Part shown: positions 34,303 to 43,372 of the stretch, piece after piece
Numbering within the stretch: position 1 is the stretch's first letter
How the letters are laid out: every line of letters begins with the position of its first letter
Source: Shimazuella kribbensis DSM 45090
GTDB taxonomy: Bacteria > Bacillota > Bacilli > Thermoactinomycetales > Thermoactinomycetaceae
NCBI RefSeq assembly: GCF_000428065.1
Contig: NZ_ATZF01000005.1
Coordinates: 62,001-126,000, forward strand
DNA: 64,000 nt
Direction: 5' to 3'
Notes under the pieces: generated by a model
Told to the model about the DNA's origin: nothing
What the model saw: only the letters and a program-made list of their open reading frames with translations
Database searches by the model: none
Translations under genes and position numbers: made by a program

Positions 34303-35394
34303 TTAGTGACTATATTTACTATAGTACTTATTGTATAGACGTCTCCAAGTATCAGGACCTGGATATCCATCTGCATCACTACCAGTCCATCCCTGAGCAC
34401 GTTGGAATGATTGGGTGTTTTTCAAATCGGCTGAAGTCCATTCTGGGCTCGGACCAACTTTGTAATATTTCCCATAACCAGCAGCGACGAGCATATATCC
34501 TAATTGTTTGACGTAGTTATTGTTTGCTCCTGTTTTAAAATATTTCGTACCAGGAAATGTTTCTTGTACTGCATAGGGAGCCTTTGGCTTTGCTGGTTTA
34601 GGCGCTGGTTTAGGCGCTGGTTTAGGCGCTGGTTTAGGTGCTGGTTTAGGCGCTGGTTTAGGCGCTGGTTTAGGAACTGGTTTAGGTGCTGGTTTAGGTG
34701 CTGGTTTAGGTGCTGGTTTAGGTGTTGGTTTAGGAACTGGTTTAGGTGTTGGTTTAGGAACTGGTTTAGGTGTTGGTTTAGGAACTGGTTTAGGTGTTGG
34801 TTTTAATGGTGTAGGTTTTACTTTAGATTCAGGTTTTGGTTTTTGAATAATGGATGCAATAGGATTTTTTGGTTTTTCTTTATCTGCATTTCCTTTTACT
34901 TCTGAGTTTTTGTTAGATTCATCTGGTCCAAAGGTAGATTGGTCTGGATTTGTAATGATCTCAATGGGACTGGTTGTTGATTTGTTCTCTTCTTCAGGTC
35001 CTGTAATTGGAGCTACAGGTGTAGTGGTAGAAGTATCTGGTACTTCAGCTGTATCAGTAGGACCTGTGATACTAGTAGAATCTCCTATAATAGGTTCATC
35101 TTCTGTACCTTTATAAGAAATTGGTTTTACATCAAGTGAAGTTTCTACGCTTTTGGATGGAAGATTTTCCATCATTTGTTTCGTTACATCTTTCGTTATA
35201 GCAGTGTTTATAACGATAGGTGATGTTTGAACACGTTTTTCTTCAGGCGGTGCAGAATCAGCAAACGTTTGGGTATAGTGATAGACAAAAAAACCACCAA
35301 ATGTACAGATAACTCCAATGGATGTTAGCTCCAACCATCTGACTAATTTACTTTTTGGTGATTTTTCCTTCGTTTCATCTGTTGATTTGGACAT
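34303..35394 (-). CDS. Membrane-anchored PKP-repeat protein with C-terminal peptidoglycan-binding domain
   Basis: 363 residues. Short cytoplasmic N-terminus, one membrane helix at ~20-42 ([19 protein letters not shown]), a Ser/Thr/Pro-rich stalk to ~175, about 70 residues of PKPx repeats ([16 protein letters not shown]) and a globular end, [27 protein letters not shown]...[11 protein letters not shown], like the PG-binding module of actinobacterial and phage lysins. The layout is that of a protein that spans the wall. GGGGAGGAAGAAT precedes the ATG; on the minus strand TTGTAT, 18 bp, TATAGT is a fair promoter. It follows two VirD4-like ATPase genes on the same strand after ~110 bp. Confidence 0.85.
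   Translation of the reverse strand: MSKSTDETKEKSPKSKLVRWLELTSIGVICTFGGFFVYHYTQTFADSAPPEEKRVQTSPIVINTAITKDVTKQMMENLPSKSVETSLDVKPISYKGTEDEPIIGDSTSITGPTDTAEVPDTSTTTPVAPITGPEEENKSTTSPIEIITNPDQSTFGPDESNKNSEVKGNADKEKPKNPIASIIQKPKPESKVKPTPLKPTPKPVPKPTPKPVPKPTPKPVPKPTPKPAPKPAPKPAPKPVPKPAPKPAPKPAPKPAPKPAPKPAPKPAKPKAPYAVQETFPGTKYFKTGANNNYVKQLGYMLVAAGYGKYYKVGPSPEWTSADLKNTQSFQRAQGWTGSDADGYPGPDTWRRLYNKYYSKYSH
34588..34802. repeat. Tandem 12-bp repeat encoding PKPx units
   Basis: On the + strand GGTTTAGGCGCT and its variants (ending GGTGCT, GGAACT, GGTGTT) repeat about 18 times. Repeats near the C-terminal side are near identical while those on the other side alternate in two forms, which suggests recent slippage. 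It is inside the coding sequence. Confidence 0.9.
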
Positions 35395-35505
35395 ATTCTT
35401 CCTCCCCTCACTAGTAAGTTATCCACATCATACTATACAGGGGACATGGAAGAGTATACAAAATTAAAATTTTTAGGAACTCCAGATATTCCTTTTTTGT
35501 TAATT

Positions 35506-37824
35506 TTAGGAGACGTCATTTTCATATAATTGGTCAATCATAGCATCAATAGGATCATCTTGCTTTTCTTTGGTCAATGGTTTAAGTCCTAATTTGATTT
35601 CTTTCAATCTCGATTCCTCATTTTCTAGAGCCTGAGTACGAGATTGATCTACAAGATCATTTCGATTGCCACTAAACTGTGCAGGAATGGTTTCTTTTGG
35701 ATTGAGGATAAATACTTCTGATCGTAATACCGTATGTTGCATATAGCAGTGTCTAGGGCTTATTTGATAAAAATCATACTCCGTTAAGGAAAAAGTTTCG
35801 GAACGAAGACTTGCTTTTACGGTTTGGGCATCTTTTATACTTCCTAATTGGAAAACAGCATGAGTCCCAAAGTTTCGAAAGAAGGATTCCACATAACTAG
35901 GGGGTATATGGTCTTTCAACCCTTGTGTGGATAATATCAAAGGCATGTTGAACTCTCGATAAAAGTCCGTCAATGTCTTCAGATCACCAAATAGGTCAAT
36001 GAAAGTAGAACCTTCATCAATAATTAACGGATGCTGGGCAAGTTTGCCATCTGCATTTTTTTGTTCCCGAGATACCATCCCAAGCTCGAAGTGACAAATG
36101 ATGGTAGAAGCAACTAATCGTTGATCACCAGGTGTCATACCAGATAAATCAAAAATAACATAGTGGCCTTCTTCCCATGATTTGACCCATTTGACACCAC
36201 TTGTATAAGAATTAAGCATTTTGCTAATTCCGGAAGTATTGATGTTTCGAAGACGAGCAGTACTAAAGCTTTCCACAAATTCTCTTGGCCAGCTAATCTT
36301 TGTCCTATCCTTTTGCACATATTTAGAAAGCGAGCGTTTTAAGGTTGCTGATTCTGGTAATGATTCATCGAGCTGATCAATGACCCAATTACAAAATTCT
36401 GGTTCTTCGATTACACGCTGTATATTTCGTAAAGTAGCTATACCAAGTACACTTAGTGTGTACCCAATAAGCAATAATGTTTCCGTTACGATTGGCTTCC
36501 AATCGCTTGAATCAGCTCGAGCCAAGGCTTCAACTACTTGCCCGCCTTTTTGCGTAAGGGAATAATCCACATCAAAAGGATTAAGTGGAAAATTGCCTTC
36601 TCGTCCACGAACAACGGTAACTTTATCATGCATTTCAGGAGGGATGCGATCCAATACTTCGTTAGCAAGTGTGCCTTTTGTATCAATCATGGTAAAGCCC
36701 ATTCGATTTTCATCTGTACGCATTTTGATTAAATCGTCAATAATATTTAAAATAAAACCACTCTTACCTGATCTGGGACCACCCATTACTGCAATGTGAT
36801 CATCTAGATTTTCAGGCCGAAAATAAATGGGAAATCGAGCAGTAAATCGAAGCCCGTTTCCTACAAAAATAGTGCCTGGTTCTTTGGCGATTTTTCTTAC
36901 AGCAATTGGAGGAGGCGGATACTGCATTTTTACTCGTATCAATTTACTGGATCCTGATGTTGTCGGCCAGCGAACCATCCCTGCTATTTCAGGCGTTCCT
37001 AATATTACTGCATTTTGAGATCTTCGGAATGGAAAGATCCGATTTTTTAATTCATATCGAAACAATGGATGGATGATTCTCCACCATTCTCGAGAATGAA
37101 AGCTATTCATTTCAGGTGAATTTAATATAGCAAGCGAACGGTAGGCATGTTCTGTTATTTTTTTCGCATGCTCTTCTGTATCGGCAAAACTGACAATTTT
37201 AATTGCTACTTCTGCTTTTGGTTGTTCCATTTTTTCTTGGATCGCATCTAAATACATAGAGGTATCTGGAGATCGATCTTTCTTTAAGGTATTCAATACT
37301 TTCCTGAACTTTGGGATCATTTGTTTATCATAAACTGGCCGGACTAAGTATTGGAGTAATAATTCCTGGCCGGGTCCGATATTACTCATATGCTCTACGA
37401 GTTGAGTTAAGCTGTCATGATTATTTTTGAATACTTCAATTGGTACAGTAAAGTCACGTTCTAAAAATAATTTCATTCCATTATGAGGCTTAGAGAAATC
37501 AAGCCGATAAGGTTCTGTAGCATGTTCATAGTTGAACTCAAAATGCTCCAAGGCAATTCGATCCAGTGTATGCTGTCCAATCGTTTCATTTGGTGCCCAG
37601 TAAAAGAATCTTGTCCTTGTTCCTGTTGCATAAGCTTCCCATGCTACCCATGGTTCGTAGAGTGCAAATGGAAAACGCCGGAACCACTTCTGCTGTAAAA
37701 ATTCGAGGATATTTTGCCATGCGATTGCAGTCATATCATAATGTGGCGATTCCGATAATAAAGTATTGATTTCATAAGTTACCCCTTTAGGGATTGCATG
37801 TGGTAAGAAATGATATCTTTTCAA
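35506..37824 (-). CDS. VirD4/TraG-like ATPase, copy 1 (canonical Walker B)
   Basis: 772 residues from TTG 37824 (AAAGGAGTGAACATGA upstream). Residues 1-~330 form an N-terminal domain shared with the next gene (FLPHAIPKGVTYEI; RFPFALYEPWVAWE; SREWWRIIHPLFRYE). The RecA-like ATPase follows: Walker A GGPRSGKSG at 348-356, MIDTKGTLANEVLDRIPP, and Walker B LIIDEGS at ~600. STQGLKDHIPPSYVESFFRNFGTHAVFQLGS is the late motif of type IV coupling proteins. No strong membrane segment. In conjugation such proteins pump DNA or protein into the secretion channel, but no relaxase, VirB4 or pore gene is near. Starts 25 bp after copy 2. Confidence 0.82.
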   Translation of the reverse strand: MKRYHFLPHAIPKGVTYEINTLLSESPHYDMTAIAWQNILEFLQQKWFRRFPFALYEPWVAWEAYATGTRTRFFYWAPNETIGQHTLDRIALEHFEFNYEHATEPYRLDFSKPHNGMKLFLERDFTVPIEVFKNNHDSLTQLVEHMSNIGPGQELLLQYLVRPVYDKQMIPKFRKVLNTLKKDRSPDTSMYLDAIQEKMEQPKAEVAIKIVSFADTEEHAKKITEHAYRSLAILNSPEMNSFHSREWWRIIHPLFRYELKNRIFPFRRSQNAVILGTPEIAGMVRWPTTSGSSKLIRVKMQYPPPPIAVRKIAKEPGTIFVGNGLRFTARFPIYFRPENLDDHIAVMGGPRSGKSGFILNIIDDLIKMRTDENRMGFTMIDTKGTLANEVLDRIPPEMHDKVTVVRGREGNFPLNPFDVDYSLTQKGGQVVEALARADSSDWKPIVTETLLLIGYTLSVLGIATLRNIQRVIEEPEFCNWVIDQLDESLPESATLKRSLSKYVQKDRTKISWPREFVESFSTARLRNINTSGISKMLNSYTSGVKWVKSWEEGHYVIFDLSGMTPGDQRLVASTIICHFELGMVSREQKNADGKLAQHPLIIDEGSTFIDLFGDLKTLTDFYREFNMPLILSTQGLKDHIPPSYVESFFRNFGTHAVFQLGSIKDAQTVKASLRSETFSLTEYDFYQISPRHCYMQHTVLRSEVFILNPKETIPAQFSGNRNDLVDQSRTQALENEESRLKEIKLGLKPLTKEKQDDPIDAMIDQLYENDVS

Positions 37825-37849
37825 TCATGTTCACTCCTTTCGACCGAGA

Positions 37850-40243
37850 CTAATCTTCATAGAAGATATCGATAAAGTCATCTTCTTCTACATCTTCTGT
37901 TTGATATGGTTCCATCTTTTTTAGTTTTCGTTCTAGCAATTTCACTTTTTCTTCTACATCGAGCCAATCTTTTTTTATCCGTTTTTGGTTTATCTCATAT
38001 GTTGCACTTTCTATATCTTGAGCTAATTTAAGTGCGTCTAAAGCCATCTGATCAGCGGTTTTATCATGAGCTGGATTTGGTGGTTGCTTTGTTAGCATAC
38101 TAAAAGATCGTATTTTTTCGTTATTTACCGTCATTTGTAAGTAAGCAGTATGGTGTTCCAATAAGTTGAAATCACGGGCAGATAGACCATACAGCAACAT
38201 ATTTTCAGCAACAATTTGGGCGTCAGTAGAACTGCCTTGCTGAAAGGAAAAAATGGTACCAAAATTACGGAACAAAGTCTCAATACCTTGGTCAGATAGC
38301 TTTGCTTTTAATGCTGAGTTAGCTAAGATGAACGGCACATGATATTTTCTTGCTTCGTTTAAAGTGAATTCAATATTGTCCAATGTGTTATTCATATAAA
38401 GACTGGCATCATCTACAATTAGAGGATGCAATGGCATATGTTCTTCTGCATTGAATTCTTTTGATCTTGTAACCATAGCTTGTCGGAACATAACATAAGA
38501 CGCAGTTCCAAAAAATGTTCTCTCATAAGCTGGACAAGCAGAAGCATCTAATATAACAATATGTCCTTCATCTAAAGCCTCACGCCATTTGATACAGTTT
38601 GTCTCTTGGTTTAGCATCTTGCCAGCATAAGAGAGGAGCATTCCTCTAAATCGAGCAAGAGTAGAACTAAGAACAAATTCTTTTCGCCAATCAATACGTT
38701 TGGTATCTCGTAAATTTCTCATCAGGCTACGAATGAGAGTGGCTTGTTCGGGATCATTTTCATCCAATAAACAAATAATTCGTTTGATAAATTCTTCGTC
38801 TTCGATTAATTTGAGTAAATTCTTTAAGCTTGCCATACCTACTTTAAGCAAAGCAAGGCTATTAACGAGGAACATTTCTTGCATCATAGGATTCCAACTA
38901 CCAGTGACTCGTCTGATGATTTCAGATATTAAGTTTGATTTGCGGTTATCACTAGCAGGGAAATCAACGTCAAATAAATTAAAGGGATAACGGCCCCCCG
39001 CACGGAAGCGAACTACTCGAACCAAATGATGCCATTTCGGTGGAACTTGCTCCAAAACTTGATTTGACAAAGTCCCTTGTGTATCAATTAATGTTAATCC
39101 ATGCTTATTTTCCTCTGTTTTTAATTTTAGGAAATCAGAGATCATATTGACGATTAAACTACTTTTCCCTGTTTTTGGTCCGCCAATAATCGATATATGG
39201 TTTTTCATATCCTCTACAGGGAGATAAACAGGTGCCCTATTAATGTTTCGATTGTTATGGCCTATTAAGATAGTTGGATCAGGTCGATTTGCTAAAGTAC
39301 GAACTTCGACCGGAATTAAGACTCTTTTTCCTTTAATTTTGATGAATTTTGTTGTTCCGGCAATACTAGGTACCCGTACAAGACCAGCAAGTTCAGGAGT
39401 CCCCAAAACTACACGATTATCGGCTTTTCGAAATGAAAATATCCGCTTATTCCATTCATAGCGAAAGAGCGGTCGGACGATTTGCCACCATTCACGAGAC
39501 TCAAAACGATTTAGTTCTTTCGAATTCATATAGCTAAGCGTCCGTGCAGTTTGGTCTGTTAGTTCAAAAGCTCTTTCATAGGTTTGAGCCGTTGCTGCTA
39601 TACGTATAGAGACTTCAGCTTGTAATTGAGCACTTTTCCCTTTAATCGCATTAAAATATAGATCGGTTTCTCTTTTAGAAGCGCTCTTGTCACGACTTAC
39701 ATCTCTTAGAGCTTTTTTAAAGGCATTTGCTGTTTGATGATGAAAAATGGGCCTGATTAAAAATTGGAGCCCAACTTGTTCCCCTTCATCCACATTACTA
39801 AGAAATTCAAGCAAGGCAGATTGAGTATCTATATTTGGTTTTTCATAAATGCGCATTGGGACAGCAAAGTCACGTTCTAATTGGAGTTTTAGACCGGCAT
39901 GAGGCAATGAGAAATCCATCTTAGGAGTTTCTGCCAATGTAAAGTTTAGCTCAGGACTCCAAGAATAAAGGCGATTCCAAAATTCATTTCCCCATTGTTG
40001 GTCTGGGGCCCAGAAGAAGTACCTCGTTCGTGTGTCATTTGCGTAAATTTCCCATGATATCCATGGTTCGACCATACGAAAGGGAAAGCGTCGGTACCAC
40101 TTCCATTTCATGTAATCGATGTAATTGTTCAATGATTTTTGTGTTTTTTCATAGTCTGGTTTTGAGCCAATAAGTGTTTCAATCTCATAAGTAACCCCTT
40201 CAGGGATGAGAAAAGGTAAGAAGTGAAACCTCTTCAAAATCAT
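37850..40243 (-). CDS. VirD4/TraG-like ATPase, copy 2 (DD in Walker B)
   Basis: 797 residues; AAAGGAGCAG before the ATG. Paralog of the gene that follows, colinear over its whole length (FLPFLIPEGVTYEIETL; RFPFRMVEPWISWEIY; SREWWQIVRPLFRYE). Walker A GGPKTGKSS at 354-362. The Walker B motif at ~608 reads LIVDDAS where copy 1 has LIIDEGS, so the usual catalytic Glu is Asp. A charged C-terminal tail with a coiled-coil stretch (KVKLLERKLKKME) and an acidic end is extra. Likely forms a hetero-oligomer with copy 1, perhaps as a regulatory or slow subunit. First gene of the minus-strand operon. Confidence 0.82.
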   Translation of the reverse strand: MILKRFHFLPFLIPEGVTYEIETLIGSKPDYEKTQKSLNNYIDYMKWKWYRRFPFRMVEPWISWEIYANDTRTRYFFWAPDQQWGNEFWNRLYSWSPELNFTLAETPKMDFSLPHAGLKLQLERDFAVPMRIYEKPNIDTQSALLEFLSNVDEGEQVGLQFLIRPIFHHQTANAFKKALRDVSRDKSASKRETDLYFNAIKGKSAQLQAEVSIRIAATAQTYERAFELTDQTARTLSYMNSKELNRFESREWWQIVRPLFRYEWNKRIFSFRKADNRVVLGTPELAGLVRVPSIAGTTKFIKIKGKRVLIPVEVRTLANRPDPTILIGHNNRNINRAPVYLPVEDMKNHISIIGGPKTGKSSLIVNMISDFLKLKTEENKHGLTLIDTQGTLSNQVLEQVPPKWHHLVRVVRFRAGGRYPFNLFDVDFPASDNRKSNLISEIIRRVTGSWNPMMQEMFLVNSLALLKVGMASLKNLLKLIEDEEFIKRIICLLDENDPEQATLIRSLMRNLRDTKRIDWRKEFVLSSTLARFRGMLLSYAGKMLNQETNCIKWREALDEGHIVILDASACPAYERTFFGTASYVMFRQAMVTRSKEFNAEEHMPLHPLIVDDASLYMNNTLDNIEFTLNEARKYHVPFILANSALKAKLSDQGIETLFRNFGTIFSFQQGSSTDAQIVAENMLLYGLSARDFNLLEHHTAYLQMTVNNEKIRSFSMLTKQPPNPAHDKTADQMALDALKLAQDIESATYEINQKRIKKDWLDVEEKVKLLERKLKKMEPYQTEDVEEDDFIDIFYED

Positions 40244-40721
40244 CTGCTCCTTTCCCTTACGATATGGGATGTAAGGCTAGTCTGTAATTTACAACGGACA
40301 TAATCGAATCAACTTCTATGCAAGAAGTGGTCAGATTTTCTTTAAATTTATCATAATAGTGCAGAAAACGATAGTGAAATCAGAATGAAAAAAGAAGCCG
40401 CATTCACGGCATCTTTCATAGGTTTGGCGTAAATCTTTCTTATTTGGGATACACCCTCTTATGTAAAGGATAAGTAAAGTTTCTCGAGTAAGATGGGTGT
40501 TTTTGAAAAGTTGATTGGTGCACAATCTTATCATTACAAAATAAGTAAAATTTTTTCTCTTCCTCTGAATCTAACCTCTCTGAAGTATCTATTTTCTATT
40601 AGCTCAATAATCGTTGGGCTTTTCTTATTCCTATCGCTTAAAATCCCTGAACTATTTTAACTGAATAAAACAAGAGATGCTATTAAGTAGAAATAAGTAT
40701 TCACAAATAATCATTTCTATA

Positions 40722-40736
40722 TTATAATAATTACAA
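40722..40736. promoter_or_regulatory. PerR box upstream of the P-type ATPase
   Basis: TTATAATAATTACAA differs from the PerR consensus TTATAATNATTATAA at one base. It sits ~90 bp before the start. The rest of the 584-bp gap (40244-40827) shows no ORF that I can support. Confidence 0.75.
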
Positions 40737-40758
40737 ATAAGTTGCAGATGGGCAAAAA

Positions 40759-40776
40759 TGAAAATCATTCTCATTA
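40759..40776. promoter_or_regulatory. Fur-like box upstream of the P-type ATPase
   Basis: TGAAAATCATTCTCATTA resembles the two Fur boxes at 6.4-6.6 kb and lies 23 bp downstream of the PerR box. Confidence 0.7.
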
Positions 40777-40827
40777 CATACTTTCTTTTTGTCCCTTCGG
40801 AAAAATCCAGTGATGGTGGTGATCGAG

Positions 40828-42735
40828 ATGGAATTAGTGACGTATAAAATAGATAAAGAGAAGAATGAACAACAAGTAGAAATGAAAAGTACCGATCATT
40901 ATTTGGAGTTTGCTTTTGCTTTTTCTAGTGGTCTGCTTACCTTGATTGCTTTTTTCCTTGAAAAAATAAGTCTTCCATATGCAATAGCTATGTATCTGAT
41001 GGCTTTTTTGATCGGTGGGTATATCAAATCAAAAGAAGGGCTAGTGGAGTTATGGAAAGAGCGTGAATTTGGTGTGGATTTGCTCATGATGATAGCAGCA
41101 TTAGGAGCAGCATCTATTGGCTATTGGTTGGAAGGGGCACTTCTTATTTTTATTTTTTCACTTAGTGGTGCTCTCGAAACGTATACGATGGCAAGAAGTG
41201 AACGAGATTTATCCAATCTCCTCAGTCTCCAACCTGAAGTAGCAACACGGTTAAATTCAGATGGATCAGAGTCAGAAGTACCAATTACTCGTTTACAAAT
41301 CAATGATGTAGTAGTAGTCAGACCAGGTGGAAGGATTCCAGTTGATGGACTAGTGGTTGAAGGAAAATCGGAGGTTGATCAAGCTACAATTACAGGAGAA
41401 TCTACACCTGTAGCCAAACAGCAAAATGATCAGGTTTACGCAGGGACGATGAATAGTACTGGATCTTTAATGATTAAAGTAATGGTATCAAACGAAAACA
41501 GCCTGTTTGCAAAGATTGTAAAAATGGTTGATCAAGCAAGGGAAGAAGTTCCTACATCTCAGATAAAAATGGAACGCTTGGAAAGAACGTATGCTAAAGT
41601 GATCCTACTCACCACTGTGTTACTATTGTTTGTTCCGCACTATATTGTCCAGTGGAGTTGGTCAGAAACATTTTATCGTGCGATGGTTTTCTTAGTTGTT
41701 GCGTCACCCTGTGCTCTTGTTGCATCGATTATGCCTGCTATATTGTCAGCTATGTCGAATGGCTCACGCAAGGGTATCTTGTTTAAAAATGGAATGCAGT
41801 TAGAAACACTATCTGAAATTCGGGTTGTAGCATTTGACAAAACAGGAACGCTGACAGAAGGAAAACCAATCGTGACGGATATTATGGAGTTAGCAGATTT
41901 ATCGGAACAAAAATTATTACAAGCTGTTGCGTCCATCGAGTGGTTATCCGAACACCCTATAGCCAAAGCAATCGTAACAGACGCGAAAAACAAAGGTATC
42001 GATCGTTCAAAACCAGAAGAATTATATGCAGAAAGCGGTTATGGTGTAAAAGCGAGATATCAAAATAAAACATGGAGAATAGGGAAGCCTGCATGGTTCA
42101 GCCTTTCTAGTGATGTAAACAGGAAAGTCCATGATTTAGAAGAACAAGGAAAAACAGTTGTGGTAGTAGAACGAGAAGAAGAAATTGTTGGTATCCTAGC
42201 TCTTCGGGATACCATTCGTGAAAGTGCAAAAGCTTTGATTCAAAACTTGCATAAAATGGGTATTCATACTGTAATGTTAACAGGTGATCAAAAACGGACT
42301 GCTGAGAGTATTGCAGACGAATTAGAAATTCGAGAGTATTACAGTGGACTATTACCTCAAGATAAAGTGAATATGGTAAGAGATCTTCGTGAAAAACACG
42401 GTAAAATTGCCATGGTTGGTGATGGTGTAAACGATGCACCTGCATTGAGTCAAGCGAGTATGGGGATTGCTATGGGGGCTGGTGGAAGTGATATAGCTCT
42501 TGAGACGGCAGATGTTGTGTTAATGAATGATAATCTGTCACGAATCACAACCGCAGTTCGTTTATCCAAGCGTATGAAGCGAATTGTTTATCAGAACCTT
42601 ATTTTTGCAGGAAGTGTCATTTTGTTGTTACTATTGTCCAACTTTACGGAGTTAATTAATTTACCACTAGGTGTCGTTGGACATGAAGGTAGTACATTAC
42701 TTGTTATTTTAAACGGATTGAGATTGCTTCGATAA
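40828..42735 (+). CDS. P1B-type metal ATPase, PfeT-like (probable Fe(II) exporter)
   Basis: About 635 residues. TGES at ~189-192, SPC in TM6 at 293-295, DKTGT phosphorylation site at 337-341, HP motif in SEHPIAKA, GDGVNDAPAL, and HEGSTLLVILNGLRLL at the C-terminus. SPC plus HEGST is the P1B-4 class, which includes B. subtilis PfeT (ZosA), an Fe(II) efflux pump under PerR and Fur. The PerR and Fur boxes here give the same logic. No N-terminal metal domain. ATG 40828 chosen (GGTGGTGATCG upstream); ATG 40813 is in frame. Zinc or cobalt export is the main alternative. Confidence 0.88.
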   Translation: MELVTYKIDKEKNEQQVEMKSTDHYLEFAFAFSSGLLTLIAFFLEKISLPYAIAMYLMAFLIGGYIKSKEGLVELWKEREFGVDLLMMIAALGAASIGYWLEGALLIFIFSLSGALETYTMARSERDLSNLLSLQPEVATRLNSDGSESEVPITRLQINDVVVVRPGGRIPVDGLVVEGKSEVDQATITGESTPVAKQQNDQVYAGTMNSTGSLMIKVMVSNENSLFAKIVKMVDQAREEVPTSQIKMERLERTYAKVILLTTVLLLFVPHYIVQWSWSETFYRAMVFLVVASPCALVASIMPAILSAMSNGSRKGILFKNGMQLETLSEIRVVAFDKTGTLTEGKPIVTDIMELADLSEQKLLQAVASIEWLSEHPIAKAIVTDAKNKGIDRSKPEELYAESGYGVKARYQNKTWRIGKPAWFSLSSDVNRKVHDLEEQGKTVVVVEREEEIVGILALRDTIRESAKALIQNLHKMGIHTVMLTGDQKRTAESIADELEIREYYSGLLPQDKVNMVRDLREKHGKIAMVGDGVNDAPALSQASMGIAMGAGGSDIALETADVVLMNDNLSRITTAVRLSKRMKRIVYQNLIFAGSVILLLLLSNFTELINLPLGVVGHEGSTLLVILNGLRLLR

Positions 42736-42762
42736 GAGAGGTTCATACCTCTCTTTTTTTTT
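42735..42762 (+). terminator. Terminator after the P-type ATPase
   Basis: AGAGAGGT-TCAT-ACCTCTCT then T8. Confidence 0.92.
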
Positions 42763-42827
42763 GCGTAAAGGTAAAATAATGGATAGAGAACCATTTTTAA
42801 TCTCACGCCATATCAGGAGGATTGTTT

Positions 42828-43364
42828 ATGGAGCGAATTTGTATAATTGGATCACCTGGTTCCGGGAAGTCGACGCTGGCCAAGTACTTAGGGGATATAT
42901 TAGAATTGGAAGTGATTCATCTGGATACTCTATTTTGGCAACCAGGATGGGTGTCCATTTCTAATGAGGAAATGCTGTTGAAGCAAGGAAAGGTTATTCA
43001 AAAAGAGAAATGGATCATGGATGGTTCCTATAGCAATATTTGGACACCAAGGTTAGAAAGAGCCGATACGATTATTTTTATGGATTTTTCACGATGGATT
43101 TGTCTGTATTGTGTGATGAAAAGATATTTCTTACATCAAAACAAAACGAGATCGGATATGGGACAAGGATGTCCAGAAAAAATAGATTTTGAGTTTTTAT
43201 CTTTTATTTGGAACTACCCAACAAATCGCCGTTTTAAAGCATGGAATATTACAAAGGAATACGCTGATGTAAAACAAATTTTTGTCTTTCAAAAACAACA
43301 ACAGGTAACATCGTTTTTAGAAAAAGTAAAAAAAGGAGATTCTATTGATAGAATCTCCTTTTAA
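42828..43364 (+). CDS. P-loop kinase-like protein (FlaR/topology modulation family)
   Basis: 178 residues from ATG 42828 (CAGGAGGATTGTTT upstream). IGSPGSGKSTLAKYL is the P-loop; VIHLDTLFWQPGW, WIMDGSYSNIW and RADTIIFMDFSRW match adenylate kinase-like proteins annotated as topology modulation or FlaR. Substrate unknown, cytoplasmic. The last eleven codons form the stem of the terminator. Confidence 0.85.
   Translation: MERICIIGSPGSGKSTLAKYLGDILELEVIHLDTLFWQPGWVSISNEEMLLKQGKVIQKEKWIMDGSYSNIWTPRLERADTIIFMDFSRWICLYCVMKRYFLHQNKTRSDMGQGCPEKIDFEFLSFIWNYPTNRRFKAWNITKEYADVKQIFVFQKQQQVTSFLEKVKKGDSIDRISF
43330..43363. terminator. Terminator embedded in the kinase gene end
   Basis: AAAAGGAGATTCTAT-TGAT-AGAATCTCCTTTT; the stem is coding sequence of the preceding gene up to its stop. 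Confidence 0.88.
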
Positions 43365-43372
43365 GTTGTAGG

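Noticed and set aside
34588-34802. CRISPR-like repetitive array
   Set aside because: The units are 12 bp, contiguous, without spacers, and in frame within a coding sequence.
34504-34806. Long + strand frame made of repeated Trp/Phe/Arg units
   Set aside because: It is the reverse reading of the PKP repeat and has no ribosome site or family match.
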